Below are positions 49,765 through 58,889 of a stretch of DNA of 64,000 nt, piece after piece; within the stretch, counting starts at the first letter, position 1, and each line of letters starts with the position of its first letter. The DNA is taken from NCBI RefSeq assembly GCF_002154225.1, contig NZ_MTSE01000018.1, forward strand, positions 36,176-100,175. Reading direction: 5' to 3'. The DNA comes from Hymenobacter crusticola (lineage in GTDB: Bacteria; Bacteroidota; Bacteroidia; Cytophagales; Hymenobacteraceae). The translations under genes and the position numbers were made by a program. The notes beneath the pieces are model-generated. The model worked only from the letters and a program-made list of their open reading frames with translations, did not search any database and had not been told where the DNA came from.

Positions 49765-52194
49765 ATGCCCTTTCCGATGCCTACTTCTCCTCGCTTCCGC
49801 TGCTTTTTCGTCCTGCTGTTGCTAGCCCTAGCCACCTTCTCGCAGCGGGTCGCCGCCCAGACGACTGCCACCGGCCTCGTACTGGATCAAGCTGGCCAGC
49901 CGCTGACCTTCGCCACGGCCGTGCTGCTAGCCCTCCCCGATTCTGCCATCGTAGGCTCCCAAACGACCACTGAGCAGGGCACCTATACCTTCAGCGACGT
50001 AAAGCCCGGCCGCTACTGCGTGAAGGCTATGCTGCTAAGCTACACCAGTGCCCGTAGCGCTGCCTTCGTGGTGACCCAAGCGGCTATGACGATACCGGCC
50101 CTGCGCCTAGCTGCTGCCGCCACAGCCCTGAAAGAAGTGACCATAGTAGGCAACCCGCCCCTACTGGAGCAACACGCTGACCGCACCGTGGTGAATGTAT
50201 CGCGTCTGAACACGGCCGGCGAAACGGCCCTCGACATTCTCAAGAAAGCCCCCGGCGTGACCCTCGACAAGGACGACAACGTGGTGTACCGCGGCAGCGC
50301 CGGCGTGAACGTGCTGATTGATGGCAAGCTTACCTACCTGTCGGGTGACGCCCTGAGCAGCTACCTTAAATCCCTGCCCGCCTCCGCTATCAGCCAGCTG
50401 GAACTGATGCCTAACCCGCCCGCCTCCATGGACGCCGCCGGCACGGCCGGCGTCCTCAACATCAAGCTACGCCGCAGCCAACTCCCCGGCTTGAGTGGCA
50501 CCTACACCCTAGGCCTTGGCCAAGGCCGCTACGAGAAAAGCTGGGTCGGTACTAACCTAGCTTACAACGTGGGCAAAGTGCGCCTTTTCGCCCGCCTCGA
50601 CGCCGGCCGCTACAACTCCTTCAACCGCCTCACGATGAGGCGCACCATTCGCGACAGCATCTTCAACCAAGAAAACCTGTGGCGCCCCCTCACCTACGCC
50701 GGCACTTACGCCATCGGCGCCGACGTGGCCCTTACCTCCCAGCAGAGCCTAGGTATCCAACTGCGCGGCGGCCTGAACTACACCGATGCCGTGAGCACCA
50801 GCAACTCCGTGACCACCGACTGGGCTGGCACCCCCGGTGGCCGTCGCCAGATGACCAACCCCCAAGCCAGCAACGGCACCAACCAGGCCCTAAACCTCTA
50901 CTACCGCTTCGCCCTCGACAGCACCGGCCGCGAGCTGAGCGCCGCCGCCGACTACGTGCACTACACCAGCGGCAAAGACCAAAGCTTTTATAACGTGGTG
51001 TTTGCGCCCAGCACCGAGCAGGGCCGGCCGGCCGAGCAGCTACGCAGCGACGCTTCCTCGGAAACGACCATCCGGGCCGCCAAAATCGATTATGTGCACC
51101 CCTTCGCTGGCACCAAGTGGCGGGCCGAAACCGGCGTCAAAACCAGCTGGGTGACCTCGCGCAGCGCCATCCAGTTTGATAAGCTAATGGACAGTGGCTG
51201 GGAGCTCGATGGGCTGCGCACCAACCAGTTTGCCTACAACGAGCACATCAGCGCCGGCTACGTGAGCGTGAACACCACCCTGAACCGCCTGGAACTGAAA
51301 GCCGGCTTGCGCGGCGAGCTAACGCAAACCACCGGTACGCCCGCCATCGGTCCGCGCATCGCCCGCAACTACTTCCAGCTGTTTCCCAGTGCCTTTGCCA
51401 GCTACAAGGTGAATGAAAACAACCAAGTGAGCGCCTCCGTGAGCCGCCGCATCACCCGCCCCGCCTACCAGAACCTGAACCCCTTCCTCAACTACTCCGA
51501 CTTCTATACTGCTCAGCAGGGCAACCCGTTCCTCGCTCCGTCGCTCTCCCAGTCCTTGGTGCTGAACTATCTGCACAAAGACTTTCAGGTGCTGAGCCTG
51601 AGCTACCTGCACGAAACCAACTCCGTGAACAACGTAGTGACCCAAAACGACGACACCAAGGTATCGACCAGCACCCCGCAGAACCTAGCCGAAACCAGCA
51701 CCCTGATCCTGAGCTCGGGCGGCCACACCGACCTCACCAAGTTCTGGGGCATGGATAACCAGTTGAGCGGCAGCTACACCCAGGTGCATACCATCCTGCA
51801 GGACCAGTCGGTGAACCTAGCTAGCTACAGCTGGGCGGCTAGCTCCGACCACACCTTTACCCTACCCCGCAGCTACAAGTTGCTAGTGGGAGGCAGCTAC
51901 GAGTCGCCCGGCGTTCAAGGCCTCTACCACACGAAAGCCAGCGGCGCCGTGAACCTAGGTCTGAAAAAGCAGCTCTGGGCGGAAAAAGCCACCCTCAGCC
52001 TGCGCGTGGCCGATGTGTTCAACACCAACCGCTTCCGCAGCACGCTGCGCTACAACAACGTGAACCAGACCTGGAACAACCAGTGGGAAAGCCGCCGCGT
52101 GACCCTAACCTTCACCTGCAAGATCGGCAGCGGCAAAACCCAGGCCCGCCGCACCGCCGCCAGTTCCGACGAAGAAGGCCGGGTGGGCAACTAA
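49765..52194 (+). CDS. TonB-dependent-receptor-like outer-membrane beta-barrel protein
   Basis: An 809-residue protein with a signal peptide (RFRCFFVLLLLALATFSQRVAAQ). A carboxypeptidase regulatory-like Ig fold follows (TATGLVLDQAGQPLTFATAVLL ... GTYTFSDVKPGRYCVKAML). Next is a plug-like domain (TALDILKKAPGVTLDKDDNVVYRGSAGVNVLIDGKLTYLSG in part). The long barrel ends in aromatic strands (SRRVTLTFTCKIG). This is the outer membrane beta-barrel family (OMP_b-brl_3) common in Bacteroidota. No SusD partner or TonB box is evident, so the ligand is unknown. Divergent from LytS/LytTR. Confidence 0.9.
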   Translation: MPFPMPTSPRFRCFFVLLLLALATFSQRVAAQTTATGLVLDQAGQPLTFATAVLLALPDSAIVGSQTTTEQGTYTFSDVKPGRYCVKAMLLSYTSARSAAFVVTQAAMTIPALRLAAAATALKEVTIVGNPPLLEQHADRTVVNVSRLNTAGETALDILKKAPGVTLDKDDNVVYRGSAGVNVLIDGKLTYLSGDALSSYLKSLPASAISQLELMPNPPASMDAAGTAGVLNIKLRRSQLPGLSGTYTLGLGQGRYEKSWVGTNLAYNVGKVRLFARLDAGRYNSFNRLTMRRTIRDSIFNQENLWRPLTYAGTYAIGADVALTSQQSLGIQLRGGLNYTDAVSTSNSVTTDWAGTPGGRRQMTNPQASNGTNQALNLYYRFALDSTGRELSAAADYVHYTSGKDQSFYNVVFAPSTEQGRPAEQLRSDASSETTIRAAKIDYVHPFAGTKWRAETGVKTSWVTSRSAIQFDKLMDSGWELDGLRTNQFAYNEHISAGYVSVNTTLNRLELKAGLRGELTQTTGTPAIGPRIARNYFQLFPSAFASYKVNENNQVSASVSRRITRPAYQNLNPFLNYSDFYTAQQGNPFLAPSLSQSLVLNYLHKDFQVLSLSYLHETNSVNNVVTQNDDTKVSTSTPQNLAETSTLILSSGGHTDLTKFWGMDNQLSGSYTQVHTILQDQSVNLASYSWAASSDHTFTLPRSYKLLVGGSYESPGVQGLYHTKASGAVNLGLKKQLWAEKATLSLRVADVFNTNRFRSTLRYNNVNQTWNNQWESRRVTLTFTCKIGSGKTQARRTAASSDEEGRVGN

Positions 52195-52467
52195 CGCTCT
52201 AATCGGCAGCCATTACATCCGCTGCTGAGATAAGCGAGGGCAAGATGACAGAGGCTACCACTCCTTCCGAGTCGCACAGAACCGGAGTTACTCCTTGCAT
52301 AACTTGATCTGAAAACGGTGCTCATCACTCCGAAAAGCAACGTTTCAGTGCGCTCCACGCGAGCTTATTTGCTCAGTTAAACAAGGCTACCTAAACCAAC
52401 AAAACAGACAAGAACGATCAACTCATTATGGAGCAAGACCCAGCAGGGCGCCTGTACCAACGCACGG

Positions 52468-53052
52468 CTATTCGGAGGCCAGCTGGCGCCGGATGCGGCT
52501 CAAAGACTGCTGGGTGATACCTAGGTAAGATGCCACATCCCGTAGCGACACGCGCAAAGCAATGTCGGGCTGGTGCAGCAGGAACTTCTGGTAGCGAGCT
52601 GCGGCACTTTCGCCGAGGTATTGATTGCGCACCTGAATCTTATCGAGCAAGGTGCGTTGGGTAATCAAGTCAATCAGCGGCTGTAGGTAAGAGAGTTGTG
52701 CATAGAGTTGGTACAGCCCCGCATGAGGCAGCACAAGCAACTCAGCGGGGCAGGCCGTCTGGATGCCCTCAGTGGCGGGCACCTGGTGGAGGAAGCTAGC
52801 TAGGATGGTGCACAGCTGGTTTTCCTTTAAGAAGAAGCAAGTGGCTTCCGACCCGTTTTCGTGCGGTGCCATGATGCGCAGCACCCCGCGAACGATAAAG
52901 TACATCTCCTGGCACACCTGCCCCGGCCGTACCAGCACCTCGTTTTCGGGCAGGGAACGGTGACGCAGGCTTTGTGTCAGCAACTCCTGATCAGCTAACG
53001 GAATGTCGCGGAATAGCTGGAGATACTGCAGAAACGGCGTGTACGGCGACAT
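52468..53052 (-). CDS. Crp/Fnr-family transcriptional regulator
   Basis: A 194-residue regulator: cyclic-nucleotide-binding-like fold (residues ~15-120: PENEVLVRPGQVCQEMYFIVRGVLRI) and a C-terminal HTH (VSLRDVASYLGITQQSLSRIRRQL). There are no Fnr-type N-terminal cysteines, so it is not an oxygen-sensing FNR. It starts 4 bp after the SDR gene, so it is co-transcribed with the NmrA-SDR pair and may control that operon. Similar regulators in Bacteroidota have unknown effectors. Confidence 0.93.
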   Translation of the reverse strand: MSPYTPFLQYLQLFRDIPLADQELLTQSLRHRSLPENEVLVRPGQVCQEMYFIVRGVLRIMAPHENGSEATCFFLKENQLCTILASFLHQVPATEGIQTACPAELLVLPHAGLYQLYAQLSYLQPLIDLITQRTLLDKIQVRNQYLGESAAARYQKFLLHQPDIALRVSLRDVASYLGITQQSLSRIRRQLASE

Positions 53053-53056
53053 CGTT

Positions 53057-53854
53057 TTACTGGGGTAATCCAGGAGAAGAAGCTGGCGGAAACGCGACGC
53101 CCGTGAGTTCGGCGCAGCTGGCCAGAAACTGGTCCTGCAGGGCCGCGTCCGCCGCTTGCGGGTGGAAGGCCCGCAGCCGTTGATGGTAGAAATACTGACC
53201 GCTAACCCTAGCAGCAGTTTCGTCGCTGGCGGCTAGCCATGCTTGCGTGACGGGCGCTTGAGCTAGGCTGTCGGGGGCGCCGGGGCCACCCATTTTGGTG
53301 GCGACCCAACCCGGCTCCAAGGCATTGGCTAGTACATCGGGCCACTGGCGCGCTACGGCGAAGGCCAACAGCACGTCGTGCAGCTTCGAATCGGCATAGG
53401 CTTGGTAGCCATTCCACGGGCGCTTTTCCCAGGTAAGATCCTGCAAGCTAGCGTCGCCGTCGCGATGCAACCCTGAGCTAAGATACACCAGCCGGGCGGG
53501 CTGCTGTATCAAGCAGGTTAGCACGTAGGGAGCGAGGGAGTTGACGGCCAACACCGGCGGCAGACCGTCGGCCGTGTTGCCGCGCCGCGGCTCGCGGTAA
53601 CCGATACCCGCGTTGTGAATGATTGCCTCGAAGCGGCCGAGCTGGTTAACTTGGTTGGCTACCGAGCGCATGCCAGCTAGGGTTGATAGGTCGCCGCTCA
53701 CGGCCGTTTCAACGCCGGGCACGGCGGCTAAGGCCTCTCGCGCCCGCTCGGGACTGCGAGCGTGCAGCACGACTTGATGCCCCTGCTGCACTAGCAAGCG
53801 GGCGGCTAGCTGACCAAGCCCATCGGCTGAACCGGTAATAAATATGCGCGCCAT
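53057..53854 (-). CDS. SDR-family NAD(P)-binding oxidoreductase
   Basis: A 265-residue protein from the ATG at 53854 (MARIFITGSADGLGQLAARLL); a second ATG at 53866 adds four residues. GSADGLG serves as the cofactor loop and IIHNAGIGY as the NAG motif. LVYLSSGLHRDG holds the Ser, and the catalytic Tyr-x-x-x-Lys is Y-A-D-S-K in GYQAYADSKLHDVL. Between NmrA (56 bp upstream) and Crp (4 bp downstream) in one operon. Substrate unknown. Confidence 0.9.
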   Translation of the reverse strand: MARIFITGSADGLGQLAARLLVQQGHQVVLHARSPERAREALAAVPGVETAVSGDLSTLAGMRSVANQVNQLGRFEAIIHNAGIGYREPRRGNTADGLPPVLAVNSLAPYVLTCLIQQPARLVYLSSGLHRDGDASLQDLTWEKRPWNGYQAYADSKLHDVLLAFAVARQWPDVLANALEPGWVATKMGGPGAPDSLAQAPVTQAWLAASDETAARVSGQYFYHQRLRAFHPQAADAALQDQFLASCAELTGVAFPPASSPGLPQ

Positions 53855-53910
53855 AACAAAAGACATAAGAGTAAAAAACGAACCGTACGCACCCTGCCAC
53901 TAGATTACTT

Positions 53911-54789
53911 CTACGTGGTTGCCGCCGCTACGTACTGCCGCAGCGCATCTTCCAGCAGAGTAGCCCCGGTGTGTTGCTCCGCGCCAGTGCCAGCGAAGGC
54001 AATCCAGCCGCGGTTGAACCCGGCAACCATGTCGGTCATGAGCAGCGCAGCGGCGGGCGTCGCCCTCCACGAGAGATAGGTTGCCACGTGGTCGGCCGGC
54101 GGCACGACTACCGTTTGCAGGGGGCGGCCGAGCAGGTAGCTCAAGCAAGCTGTCACGTCATCTGGCGAATACAAACAAGGACCTGCTAGCTCTGCTACGC
54201 GCGGACCGGTCCAGCTTTCGAGGAGCATGCGCGCGGCTAGCTGCCCGATATCCTCCGTGGCAACCATCGGAATGGGGCGGTCGGTTGGGAAGAGTAGGCT
54301 GGGTACTTGGCCTGTCTGCTGAGCTTGGCTTATCAGCCCCTTGACGTTTTCCATGAACCACGCCGCCCGAATGGAAGCTGTAGGCATCGGCAGCTGCTGA
54401 AAGGCTTGCTCCATGTCGTAGAGCTTGCTGATGGCGCCGAGGCCGTGGTCGTGTTGCGCGCCCACCGACGACAGATACACCACTTTGGGCACGGCAGCGG
54501 CCTGCAAGGCGGCGGTAAGCGCCACCAGCATCCGACGATTTTCAGCGATGGGGTCGGCAACTTCCAACAACGGCGGAGTCGCCACAAACACGCCGTCGAC
54601 GCCAGTGAAAGCGGCTTGTAAGGTCGCGGCGTCGTGCAAGTTGACAACGGCCACTTCCGCTGCTTGAGCCTGCCACGCGGCCGCTTTCGCTGGGTTGCGC
54701 ACAACGGCGCGAACTGATTGACCGGCCGCTAGCAAAGCGCGGGCCGTCGCTCCACCGACCTGGCCGGTAATTCCGAGGATAGCAAACAT
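53911..54789 (-). CDS. NmrA-like NAD(P)-binding protein
   Basis: A 292-residue atypical SDR (NmrA/HSCARG-like). The glycine motif GITGQVGGATARALLAAGQ is at the N-terminus, then RAVVRNPAKAAAW, GVDGVFVATPP and VVYLSSVGAQHDHG. Such proteins either act as NADP(H)-sensing regulators or reduce quinone-like substrates. First gene of the NmrA-SDR-Crp operon. An 18-bp palindrome lies 119 bp before its start. Confidence 0.9.
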   Translation of the reverse strand: MFAILGITGQVGGATARALLAAGQSVRAVVRNPAKAAAWQAQAAEVAVVNLHDAATLQAAFTGVDGVFVATPPLLEVADPIAENRRMLVALTAALQAAAVPKVVYLSSVGAQHDHGLGAISKLYDMEQAFQQLPMPTASIRAAWFMENVKGLISQAQQTGQVPSLLFPTDRPIPMVATEDIGQLAARMLLESWTGPRVAELAGPCLYSPDDVTACLSYLLGRPLQTVVVPPADHVATYLSWRATPAAALLMTDMVAGFNRGWIAFAGTGAEQHTGATLLEDALRQYVAAATT

Positions 54790-55285
54790 ACCTAGGGTTG
54801 GTTACGAAGTGAACGAGAGACGTAGTGCACTATGCGCTATGCCGAATAGCTTGCGGAGCTGCGTAGCGGAAGTGCTCAACAAAGGTCCGCTTCCAGCAGA
54901 AGGCGGCATTTACCATTTGGTAAATAGCGTAGCGGCTAGGCCGCCGAGCTAGCGTTCCTTAATCAGCCTCGCCTGCTTCCAGGTATCGTTCTGCTGTCAT
55001 GCGGCAGCCAAGAACACCCGGTAGCCTCCCTAAACCATCTGGTCAGAAAACAGCCTTCCTTTCACCTAGAGGCCAGTTTGTAGCGTGCGGCTGCTTGTTC
55101 AGCTAGCGGCGGCTAATTTTCCTACTAAGCCGCGTAGCTTGCACCATTCCGAAGGCAGACCATTAGAGTACGGGCGCTCCTTTTCGGACAAACTGAGTGG
55201 ATTCCTCATGTTTTGATACATTTACTGGCCCCACTACCTAGGTCTTGTCATCCACCTAGGCCCACCACCCACCCGGTAATTTGTT
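54790..55285. promoter_or_regulatory. Divergent control region with two ACCA-N2-TGGT palindromes
   Basis: A 496-bp gap between the leftward NmrA operon and the rightward two-component system; no gene recognised. A perfect palindrome ATTTACCA-TT-TGGTAAAT is at 54908-54925. A second copy of its core, ACCA-TC-TGGT, is at 55034-55043. The longer one is placed to control the NmrA-SDR-Crp operon. The binding regulator is unknown. Confidence 0.55.
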
Positions 55286-55969
55286 ATGAAAATCCTGCTA
55301 GTGGAAGACCACCCGGAGCTGGCCAAAAGCATTGCTAGCTACCTCACGCAGGAGCACTATATCTGCGAAGTGGCTCCCACGTTCGATGAGGCGCGGGAGA
55401 AGCTAGCCTTGTTCACGTACGACTGCGTGCTGCTGGATATTATGTTGCCCGATGGCAACGGCATCAGCCTGTTGAAGCTGCTGCGCAAGGACGGCGTTGA
55501 GAGCAGCGTCATCATCATCTCGGCCCAGAACGCGCTGGATTTCAAGCTAACTGGCCTGAGCGAAGGCGCCGATGACTACATTACCAAGCCGTTTCCGCTG
55601 CCCGAGCTGCACGCCCGCATCAAAGCCATCATGCGACGGCGTAGCGTGCACAAAAACAACATCATCACCTTCCAAGACATCACCGCCGACCTAGAGTCGT
55701 TGGAGTGCCGTGTGAATGGTAAGCTACTGAATCTCACGCGCAAGGAAACCAACTTGCTGCTGTACTTCATCAACAACAAGGGCCGCATGCTCACGCGGCA
55801 GGCCATTGCGGCCCACCTCTGGGGCGACTACACCGACAACCTAGATAGCGTAGACTTTGTGTACCAGCACGTGAAAAACCTGCGCAAGAAAATCACGGAT
55901 GCCGGCGGCAAGGACTACATCAGCACTGTGTATGGGTTTGGGTACAAGCTAAACGCGGCCGACTCGTGA
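55286..55969 (+). CDS. OmpR-type response regulator of the dicarboxylate module
   Basis: A 227-residue response regulator: Glu7-Asp8, phosphoacceptor Asp51 (CVLLDIMLPDGNG), Lys in ITKPFPL. The winged-helix output holds LTRKETNLLLYFINNKGRML and VDFVYQHVKNLRKKI. Its stop codon overlaps the kinase start by 4 bp (GTGA). Direct repeats of CTTCAAAA before the permease gene 1.3 kb on are candidate binding sites, suggesting control of the downstream dicarboxylate genes. Confidence 0.94.
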   Translation: MKILLVEDHPELAKSIASYLTQEHYICEVAPTFDEAREKLALFTYDCVLLDIMLPDGNGISLLKLLRKDGVESSVIIISAQNALDFKLTGLSEGADDYITKPFPLPELHARIKAIMRRRSVHKNNIITFQDITADLESLECRVNGKLLNLTRKETNLLLYFINNKGRMLTRQAIAAHLWGDYTDNLDSVDFVYQHVKNLRKKITDAGGKDYISTVYGFGYKLNAADS

Positions 55970-57237
55970 AGCTCAACTACCGCTACACCATCGCCTACGC
56001 GGTTATTACGTTTTTCGTCCTGAGCATCGGCTTTGCCATTGTGTACGCGGCCCTGTCGCGCAGCGTCACCCAGGCCACCATTGGCAAGCTCGAACACCTG
56101 AACGCGGTGGTAGCGGCTCAGCTCAAAAGTGGGCGCGACTACACCGGCGACCCGTCGCGGGCTAACGTGCAAATCAGCCGAGCTAGCTTCGACTCGACAA
56201 ACCACGGCAGCACGGCCCAAATTCGCGACGAGTGGAACGCTGCCTTACAGTCGGAAGTATCGACTATTCGCCTGACTACCTACGCGGTGGTGGGTGGGCA
56301 ACCGTACCGCATCACCAGCAAAGCCGCGGTGGTGGAGCCCAGCGACGTATACCTGACGGGCTTGGTGCTGGTGTTTGCCTGGACGTTCGTTTTTCTGCTG
56401 GCCTTGGTGGTTATCCTCAGCGAGGTCATTTCCTGGTATATCCTCAAGCCGTTCAACAACACGTTGCGCGGCATTCAGCTTTTCCAGCTCAGCCAGAAGA
56501 ACACCATCGACCTGCACCCGAGCCGCACGGCCGAGTTCAACGTGCTCAACGAGTTCTTGGTGCGCATGACGGCGCAGGCGCAAAGCGACTACCAAGGCTT
56601 AAAGGAGTTCTCCGAAAATGCCTCGCACGAGCTGCAAACGCCTATTGCTAGCATCAAGGCCAAAATCGAATTGCTGATAGATTCGGAGCTGACCGAAAAG
56701 CAGCTGCTCCTGCTCACCGGCATGCACGATGAGCTAGAGCGCCTCGCCAAAATCAACCAGTCGCTGACGCTGCTGGCCAAGCTGGAGCACTACGAGTCGG
56801 GGCCCGAGGTGCGCACCGACCTGAGCCAACTCGTGCGCACCACCGAAGCAGCCTTCGCCGACCTAGCCGAGATGAAAGGCATCCGGACGGTGGAGCAGAT
56901 TGCCGACGACGTGCACGTCTCTTTCGACGAATCCTTGGCCCAGCTCCTGCTCAATAATCTGTTCAGCAATGCCATTCGGCACAACTTGCCCGGCGGCGAA
57001 ATTCAACTTCAGCTTTCTGCTACAGAATTGGTGCTGGCCAATACCGGCCACGCGCCTTCCGCGCCCGTGAGTGAGTTGTTTGGGCGCTTCAAGAAAGGCA
57101 ATGCCTCGCTCGACTCCATAGGCATCGGCCTCGCTATTGTGAAGCGCATCAGCGAGTTATACGGTCACCGCATCACCTACACATACGAAGACGGCTGGCA
57201 TCGGATCAGGCTGGCTTTTGCCCCCGAACAGACCTAG
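55966..57237 (+). CDS. Sensor histidine kinase, partner of the OmpR-type regulator
   Basis: A 423-residue kinase with a GTG start overlapping the regulator stop. TM1 is at about residues 8-28. A ~95-residue periplasmic region and TM2 at ~127-149 (TGLVLVFAWTFVFLLALVVILSE) follow. The phosphoacceptor His221 is in ENASHELQTPIAS; the ATPase has LLNNLFSNAIRHN and GIGLAIVKRI. A stretch EYDNPSLD-like acidic loop is not present; the G1 box is weak (LVLANTGHAP). The sensor domain is not the DcuS/DctB PAS type, so the ligand cannot be predicted from fold. The neighbourhood suggests dicarboxylates or carbon status. Confidence 0.92.
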   Translation: MKLNYRYTIAYAVITFFVLSIGFAIVYAALSRSVTQATIGKLEHLNAVVAAQLKSGRDYTGDPSRANVQISRASFDSTNHGSTAQIRDEWNAALQSEVSTIRLTTYAVVGGQPYRITSKAAVVEPSDVYLTGLVLVFAWTFVFLLALVVILSEVISWYILKPFNNTLRGIQLFQLSQKNTIDLHPSRTAEFNVLNEFLVRMTAQAQSDYQGLKEFSENASHELQTPIASIKAKIELLIDSELTEKQLLLLTGMHDELERLAKINQSLTLLAKLEHYESGPEVRTDLSQLVRTTEAAFADLAEMKGIRTVEQIADDVHVSFDESLAQLLLNNLFSNAIRHNLPGGEIQLQLSATELVLANTGHAPSAPVSELFGRFKKGNASLDSIGIGLAIVKRISELYGHRITYTYEDGWHRIRLAFAPEQT

Positions 57238-57305
57238 CTACCAGTTGAAGGGGAGAACAAACGTTTGCGGTACCGATCCAAAATTTCAGATAATCGATAA
57301 GTTTT

Positions 57306-57324
57306 CTTCAAAATTCCTTCAAAA
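57306..57324 (+). promoter_or_regulatory. CTTCAAAA direct repeat (11-bp period) before the KgtP-like gene
   Basis: CTTCAAAA at 57306-57313 and again at 57317-57324, one helical turn apart, as for OmpR-family dimers. TTCATTTG follows at 57333-57340, close to the -7 consensus TAnnTTTG. This places the repeat near the -33 region, as for an activated promoter. The gene starts at 57404. Confidence 0.55.
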
Positions 57325-57403
57325 TCGGGTACTTCATTTGTAAGGCAACCTCGAACAAACAGGATCTTTCTCCTACCATCCGGCACCTCAAACGTTTCCA
57401 CCC

Positions 57404-58756
57404 GTGGCTATCCAACTCTCACCCGCTTCTCGCTCCTACGCCACTCCGGTGGAGGCCGCGCCGCTGGAGAAAGTTTCGCCCCGGCGGCTCAAGGCTATCC
57501 TGAGTGGTTCAGTTGGCAACTTGGTGGAGTGGTACGACTGGTACGTTTTCTCGTCCTTCTCGCTGTACTTCTCTGGCTCATTCTTCCCATCCGGCGACCC
57601 CACCGCGCAGCTGCTTCAAACGGCCGGCATCTTCGCCCTAGGTTTTCTGATGCGCCCCATCGGCGGCTGGATGTTCGGCCGCATTGCCGATAAAGTAGGC
57701 CGCAAGCAGTCTATGACGCTGTCGGTGCTGCTCATGTCGCTGGGCTCCTTGCTCATTGCCCTCACCCCTACTTACCAAACCGTGGGCCTGGTGGCGCCCG
57801 TTATGCTGCTCACGGCGCGGCTGTTGCAAGGCCTCAGCGTAGGTGGCGAGTACGGCGTATCGGCCACGTACCTCAGCGAAATGGCCACCCGCAACCGGCG
57901 GGGCTTTTATTCTAGCTTCCTGTATTTCACGCTCATCGGGGCGCAGCTGCTAGCCCTTGGCATTCAACTAATCTTGCAAAAAGTACTGCTCACGGAAGCC
58001 CAGCTGCTGAGCTGGGGCTGGCGCATTCCGTTCGTGATTGGCGCGGCCTTGTCCGTGGTGGCCTTGTACTTGCGCAGCAACCTCGACGAGACGCCGGTTT
58101 TTCAGACCCAGCAGCACACCCCCGACGAGCAGCGGGGTAGCGTACAAGTGCTCTTGAAGCACCCCCGCGCCGTACTGACGGTGGTGGGCCTCACGATGGG
58201 TGGCACGCTGGCGTTCTACACGTTCACCACCTACATGCTGAAGTTTTTGGTGAACACGGCCCACATGAGCAAGGAGTCGGCTACCAACATCTGCTTTCTA
58301 TCGTTGCTCGTGTTTGCGGGCTTGCAGCCGGTTTTTGGGGCGTTATCCGACCGCATTGGGCGGCGGCCGCTGCTGCTGTTTTTTGGTTTGTTTGGGGCGG
58401 TGGGCACCGTCCCGCTGCTCACCGCCCTCAGCCACACCACCACGCCTTGGGTTGCCTTCGTGCTGCTGGTGGTGGCCCTCACCATTGTGAGCGGCTATAG
58501 CGGCATCAACGCGGTGGTGAAAGCGGAGCTGTTTCCCGTCGAAATCCGCGCCCTAGGTATCGGCTTGCCGCACGCCCTCACGGTAGCCCTGTTTGGCGGC
58601 ACCGCCGAATACCTAGCCTTGTGGTGGAAGGGCACCGGCCACGAATCGTATTTCTACTGGTACATCGCCGGCTGCATCGGGTTGTCGCTGCTGGTTTTCC
58701 TGTCGATGGAAGAAACCAAGCAAACCTCCCGGCTTAACCTAGAGGAAGGCGGCTAA
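57404..58756 (+). CDS. MHS-family metabolite:H+ symporter (alpha-ketoglutarate permease-like)
   Basis: A 450-residue inner-membrane MFS transporter with a GTG start (MAIQLSPASRSYAT). The motif GNLVEWYDWYVFSSFSLYF near residue 38 and RLLQGLSVGGEYGVSATYLSEMA near 145 are strongly like KgtP. LMRPIGGWMFGRIADKVGRK is the conserved loop 2-3. It probably imports 2-oxoglutarate or a related carboxylate with protons. First gene of the presumed transporter-PckA-DctA-porin-MaeB series, 166 bp after the kinase gene. Confidence 0.9.
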   Translation: MAIQLSPASRSYATPVEAAPLEKVSPRRLKAILSGSVGNLVEWYDWYVFSSFSLYFSGSFFPSGDPTAQLLQTAGIFALGFLMRPIGGWMFGRIADKVGRKQSMTLSVLLMSLGSLLIALTPTYQTVGLVAPVMLLTARLLQGLSVGGEYGVSATYLSEMATRNRRGFYSSFLYFTLIGAQLLALGIQLILQKVLLTEAQLLSWGWRIPFVIGAALSVVALYLRSNLDETPVFQTQQHTPDEQRGSVQVLLKHPRAVLTVVGLTMGGTLAFYTFTTYMLKFLVNTAHMSKESATNICFLSLLVFAGLQPVFGALSDRIGRRPLLLFFGLFGAVGTVPLLTALSHTTTPWVAFVLLVVALTIVSGYSGINAVVKAELFPVEIRALGIGLPHALTVALFGGTAEYLALWWKGTGHESYFYWYIAGCIGLSLLVFLSMEETKQTSRLNLEEGG

Positions 58757-58889
58757 GCCCGCGCACCTCGCTTTCTCGCTGATTCCTAGCTGTTTTTGCT
58801 CGCCAATCCGTTGGCGCCGGGCGCTTATTGCCTTCTCCGGGCTAGCTCGCCTTTCACTCGTCTTCTTTCCAGCGTACCTAATCTTCTTC

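Noticed and set aside
54908..54925. Classical Crp or FNR binding site before the NmrA operon
   Set aside because: The palindrome ATTTACCA-TT-TGGTAAAT matches neither TGTGA-N6-TCACA nor TTGAT-N4-ATCAA.
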